Part shown: piece by piece, positions 61,022 through 64,000 of the stretch | How positions within the stretch are numbered: position 1 is the first letter of the stretch | Layout of the letters: each line of letters begins with the position of its first letter | The notes under the pieces: model-generated | Told to the model about the DNA's origin: nothing | Database searches by the model: none | What the model saw: only the letters and a program-made list of their open reading frames with translations | Assembly (NCBI RefSeq): GCF_923079645.1 | Contig: NZ_CAKLPY010000001.1 | Coordinates: 2,004,001-2,068,000, forward strand | DNA length: 64,000 nt | Reading direction: 5' to 3' | Source of the DNA: Emticicia aquatica | GTDB lineage: Bacteria; Bacteroidota; Bacteroidia; Cytophagales; Spirosomataceae | Program-made: the position numbers and the translations under genes

Positions 61022-62230
61022 TCAAGCATTTTGACTTAAAAGTCTTCTTTCACGCTCTTTTTTGACTAATAAATATTCACGACTACTTTGTCCTGCAATG
61101 GAAGAATTTTCTTCAGCACGACGAAACAAATACGGCATAACTGCTTCAACAGGGCCATAAGGAACATATTTTGCGACGTTGAAACCTGCATTAGCCAAAT
61201 TATAAGAAATATTGTCGCTCATTCCTAAAAGTTGAGCAAACCAAATTCTTGTATCATCTTTTTCAATCCCTTTTTCTTGCATCAATCGAATGCACAATAA
61301 ACAACTGTCTTCATTGTGTGTACCTAAACAAATTGACAAAACATCAATATTATCAACAGCAAAATGCACTGCTTTGTCAAAATCTTCATCAGTTTCTTGT
61401 TTGGTAATATGAATTGGGCTTTTATACTCCATTTCGGCAGCTCTTCTTCGTTCTTTCTCAATATAAGCCCCTCTCACCAATTTAGCTCCGATTTTATAAT
61501 TTCCTGCTCGGGCAGCATCACAAGCATTAGTTAGGTTTTCGAGACTTTCCCAACGATACAATTGATATGTATTATAGACAATGGTTTTGCCACTGACATT
61601 ATACTTTTTCATCATTTCATAACTCAACTCATCAATTACATCCTGAATCCAAGTTTCTTCGGCATCCAAAAAAATTCTAACGTTCAGTTTTGATGCTAAT
61701 TTACAAAGATTATCTACACGATCATGCACTCTTTGGTAGGCAAGTTTTTCATTGGAGTCCAAATTTTGGTTGTCTTCTTGTACTTTTTCAAGAAGTTCAA
61801 CAGAAGCAATTCCCGAAACTTTAAAAACTGAAAAAGGAATATAAGCCCCTTGTTGAGCTGCTTTTTCGATAGTTTTGGCTATTTCTTTGGCTGTTTTATC
61901 AAAATCTTTTTCGTTGTCTTCTCCTTCGACTGAGTAGTCAAGAATCGTTCCCACTTTAGCCTTTGCCAAATTTTCTATGGTCTTTTGACAAGTATCAATG
62001 CTTTCTCCACCACAAAATTGACTAAATAACGTATTTTTGATAAGAAATTTTACAGGTAAACCTAATTTTAATATTAATTTTATAAAAAAAGTTCCTATCT
62101 TTACGAGCCAATTTTGATTCATCATTGCAAATATTAAGTATGTTTTACGTAACTTACTATTTGATTGGTGAGCAAAGGCAACTGATGTATCCTCGAAACT
62201 AAGTATATGATGCTGCGAAGCAGTTTCCAT
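61022..62230 (-). CDS. proline dehydrogenase
   Basis: FAD-dependent enzyme oxidising proline to pyrroline-5-carboxylate, monofunctional type, 402 aa. The TIM-barrel blocks are seen: DYSVEGEDNEKDFDKTA near 98, VRIFLDAEETWIQDVID near 180, YNTYQLYRW near 223, and KLVRGAYIEKERRRAAEME near 256; the R-R-A-E segment binds substrate and FAD. The pairing pyrroline-5-carboxylate dehydrogenase is not in the window. It is divergent from the DAHP synthase gene with 180 nt between, and lspA follows 68 nt downstream. Confidence 0.93.
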   Translation of the reverse strand: METASQHHILSFEDTSVAFAHQSNSKLRKTYLIFAMMNQNWLVKIGTFFIKLILKLGLPVKFLIKNTLFSQFCGGESIDTCQKTIENLAKAKVGTILDYSVEGEDNEKDFDKTAKEIAKTIEKAAQQGAYIPFSVFKVSGIASVELLEKVQEDNQNLDSNEKLAYQRVHDRVDNLCKLASKLNVRIFLDAEETWIQDVIDELSYEMMKKYNVSGKTIVYNTYQLYRWESLENLTNACDAARAGNYKIGAKLVRGAYIEKERRRAAEMEYKSPIHITKQETDEDFDKAVHFAVDNIDVLSICLGTHNEDSCLLCIRLMQEKGIEKDDTRIWFAQLLGMSDNISYNLANAGFNVAKYVPYGPVEAVMPYLFRRAEENSSIAGQSSREYLLVKKERERRLLSQNA

Positions 62231-62410
62231 ATTATTTGTTATTAAAATTTTATAAAGTATTTAGTTTTGTTGATGATTTGTACTTTTTCAATATGAAACG
62301 TTAATTAGTTATTGAATCAACTTGAAATCGAGTGCAAATATATTACATTTAAAGAGTATTTTTTTTGATTTTTTTATAAAAGCGAATCATATCGCTCCTT
62401 TAATTAACTA

Positions 62411-63505
62411 ATGAAAGCAAATTTAGACGTACTTCCTCTTAGCAGTTGGATTGATACCGCAGGGAAGCCATTGATTATCGCTGGGCCATGTAGTGCCGAG
62501 ACCGAAGAACAAGTTTCGGAAACCGTTTCACGCATTGCCAAAGAAGGCTACGCACACGTAATACGTGCAGGTGTTTGGAAACCTCGAACTCGTCCAGGTA
62601 GTTTTGAAGGTATGGGAGAAGCAGCTTTGCCTTGGTTAGCAGCGATGAAAAAAGAAACTGGCTTACCTATTGCAGTAGAAGTTGCTACGCCTCAACATAT
62701 CGAATTGGCATTGAAATATGGCATTGATATTCTTTGGATTGGTGCAAGAACAACCGTAAATCCATTCAATGTACAAGATTTAGCGGATGCCTTGAAAGGA
62801 GTTGATGTACCAGTATTGATTAAAAATCCAGTAAATCCAGATTTGGCTTTGTGGGTTGGTGCTTTTGAGCGTATTGCTGGAGCGGGTATCAAGAAAATGG
62901 CGGCAATTCACCGTGGTTTTTCTAATGCTCAAGAAACAAAATTCCGTAACTCACCAATGTGGCAATTAGCGGTTGAGTTGAAAACGTTATTTCCACAATT
63001 ACCAATGATTGGTGACCCAAGTCACATGGCCGGAAAACGTGCTTATTTGTATGAATTAGCTCAACGTGCGTTAGATTTGAATTATGATGGTTTAATTATT
63101 GAATCTCATCGTAATCCAGACGAAGCTTGGTCTGATGCTTCTCAACAATTAACGCCAGAAGCTTTGGGCGAAATGTTGCGTTCATTAGAAATCCGTAAAC
63201 CATCTTATGGCGAAGATTTCCAAAGTGAATTAGACCAATTACGTCAAAAAATTGATAATATCGACCGTGAATTATTAGAAGTTTTAGCAGCACGTATGGC
63301 TGTTGTTGAAAAACTAGGCGAATATAAACGTGAAAATAATGTAGCTGTTTTACAACTTGACCGTTGGAAACAATTACACAATAGTCGTGCAGATTTGGGT
63401 AAAAAATTAAACCTTTATCCTGAATTAGTTGAAGAAATGTTCAAATTGATTCACATGGAGTCTATCCGTAAACAAACGGAAGTAATGAACCAACAACCTG
63501 CTTAA
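62411..63505 (+). CDS. bifunctional DAHP synthase / chorismate mutase
   Basis: A 364-aa fusion controlling entry to and exit from the shikimate pathway. The N-terminal DAHP synthase (type I beta, about 1-255) has IIAGPCSAET near 24, the KPRTRPGSFEGMG block near 58, IHRGFSN near 167 and GDPSHMAGKRAY near 204. The C-terminal AroQ chorismate mutase (about 268-355) has LDQLRQKIDNIDRELLEVLAARM and KLGEYKRENNVAV. The fusion order DAHP-CM is typical of Bacteroidota, and the mutase probably acts as the prephenate-sensitive regulator. A possible promoter is TTTG (62235-62238), 23 nt, TAGTTTTG (62262-62269). Confidence 0.95.
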   Translation: MKANLDVLPLSSWIDTAGKPLIIAGPCSAETEEQVSETVSRIAKEGYAHVIRAGVWKPRTRPGSFEGMGEAALPWLAAMKKETGLPIAVEVATPQHIELALKYGIDILWIGARTTVNPFNVQDLADALKGVDVPVLIKNPVNPDLALWVGAFERIAGAGIKKMAAIHRGFSNAQETKFRNSPMWQLAVELKTLFPQLPMIGDPSHMAGKRAYLYELAQRALDLNYDGLIIESHRNPDEAWSDASQQLTPEALGEMLRSLEIRKPSYGEDFQSELDQLRQKIDNIDRELLEVLAARMAVVEKLGEYKRENNVAVLQLDRWKQLHNSRADLGKKLNLYPELVEEMFKLIHMESIRKQTEVMNQQPA

Positions 63506-63527
63506 TTTTTAGCAAGTTTATTAATAG

Positions 63528-63560
63528 AAAAAGCATCAGTTTTATCGCTGATGCTTTTTT
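63528..63560 (+). terminator. terminator after DAHP synthase/chorismate mutase
   Basis: AAAAAGCATCAG (63528-63539) pairs with CTGATGCTTTTT (63548-63559), 8-nt loop, followed by more Ts; it lies 22 nt after the stop codon and can also serve the convergent small gene. Confidence 0.9.
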
Positions 63561-63580
63561 GTTTTTAGAAAGGTAATTTA

Positions 63581-63898
63581 TCAATGAAAATACTTCCACA
63601 TTTTCATTTTGAAAAAAAGCTGTTTAGTTTGACGGCTCATTGCATCCATATTTATTTCTCTATTGAAACAAATAGATGTTTGTGAGGATAATAGAAAAAA
63701 ACAATCTCGTTTTTTAGAAATATATTGTAAGAATAAAGGCTTATTTTGGTCAAATAGAACTGGAACTTTCATACTTTGTTCCGAATTTTTGTGCTTAATT
63801 GAAGGAAGAAATGATGAATGTAAACGATAAATATCTGTTTGAGCAAAAATAAAAGTTGAGTAAAACATTAATCCAAAGATAAAAGTAGCTCTTTTCAT
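63581..63898 (-). CDS. small secreted protein, hypothetical
   Basis: A 105-aa protein with a good signal peptide (about 19 residues, ending TFIFAQ). The mature 86 residues have two cysteines (about 66 and 77), SIKHKNSEQSMKVPVLFDQNKPLFLQYISKKRDCFFLLSS, which resembles a beta-strand pair, and no known motif. It is the last complete frame before the end of the window. The 102 nt beyond it hold no clear promoter. The signal peptide makes it more likely real than a chance frame. Confidence 0.6.
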   Translation of the reverse strand: MKRATFIFGLMFYSTFIFAQTDIYRLHSSFLPSIKHKNSEQSMKVPVLFDQNKPLFLQYISKKRDCFFLLSSQTSICFNREINMDAMSRQTKQLFFKMKMWKYFH

Positions 63899-64000
63899 GG
63901 GATAAGAATATTTGTTTTATTTGAATAACGTCAAATTCGGAGCAAAATTTTAAAAGTATTAATAAACGACTATTGTAATGAAGCATTTTTTAATTCACTA

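Noticed and set aside
1-64000. CRISPR arrays, insertion sequences, prophage or toxin-antitoxin pairs
   Set aside because: I found no regularly spaced repeats, transposase or integrase domains, phage structural genes or typical small toxin/antitoxin gene pairs on either strand.

Overview
The window looks like chromosome of a low-GC Bacteroidota bacterium, most likely order Cytophagales (Spirosomaceae/Cytophagaceae relatives). Reasons: AT-rich coding with AT-rich spacers; Bacteroidota-type promoters (TTTG, about 19-21 nt, TAnnTTTG) with little Shine-Dalgarno signal; signal peptides ending in AQ; a type IX secretion (T9SS) C-terminal sorting domain; a PorE-like TPR/PD40/OmpA protein; a TamL lipoprotein; the bifunctional DAHP synthase/chorismate mutase; and the FTA.IGGCN C-terminal tail on secreted proteins. 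No rRNA, CRISPR array, insertion sequence or prophage is visible. One tRNA (Val-GAC) is present.

Layout. 0.1-5.1 kb: PorE-like envelope protein, thioredoxin reductase, M23/LysM peptidase, bacillithiol deacetylase BshB1. 5.3-8.8 kb: a plant-like GDP-mannose 3,5-epimerase homologue, two GT4 glycosyltransferases and tRNA-Val directly upstream of the second. 9-18.2 kb: a minus-strand run of UMF1 transporter, fatty acid hydroxylase, pxpA, pxpC and pxpB (5-oxoprolinase), interrupted between pxpC and pxpB by a plus-strand four-gene block (GH88, heparinase II/III-like lyase, TIM-barrel isomerase-like protein, DUF1080) that looks like a small uronic-acid polysaccharide catabolic cassette. 18.2-24.4 kb: a decayed secreted-gene remnant, then M28 peptidase, DUF255/thioredoxin protein, T9SS-sorted protein and NUDIX hydrolase. 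24.5-26.5 kb: CorC/HlyC-type CBS protein and pyrE. 26.5-32.5 kb: large secreted M36 protease and a FucP-like sugar transporter.

32.5-37 kb: membrane protein/histidine kinase/NarL-type regulator operon, acyl desaturase, orphan ParA. 37-44 kb: FGGY sugar kinase, outer-membrane beta-barrel receptor with a glycine-rich insert, serine hydrolase, SpoU-type RNA methyltransferase. 44-48.7 kb: TamL, a 34-residue membrane peptide, a small secreted protein, GntP-type permease. 48.8-53.4 kb: miaB, sigma-54-type activator, lptE, TPR protein, secG. 53.5-59 kb: stand-alone LytTR regulator, aldo/keto reductase, voltage-gated-like K+ channel with a CxxC/HxH tail, purK-purE-GNAT, LysM protein. 59-64 kb: unknown envelope proteins, lspA, proline dehydrogenase, DAHP synthase/chorismate mutase, small secreted protein.

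Most of the window is housekeeping and envelope biology. The least ordinary signals are: (i) the carbohydrate cassette splitting the pxp operon; (ii) a promoter motif (CAGGTA-W4-TAC, then TTTG exactly 42 nt from motif start to TTTG start) shared by two separate signalling loci; (iii) the plant-type GDP-mannose epimerase with all four catalytic residues at constant offset; (iv) a gene remnant ending in the same IGGCN tail as the M36 protease; and (v) several hairpin or palindromic leaders.
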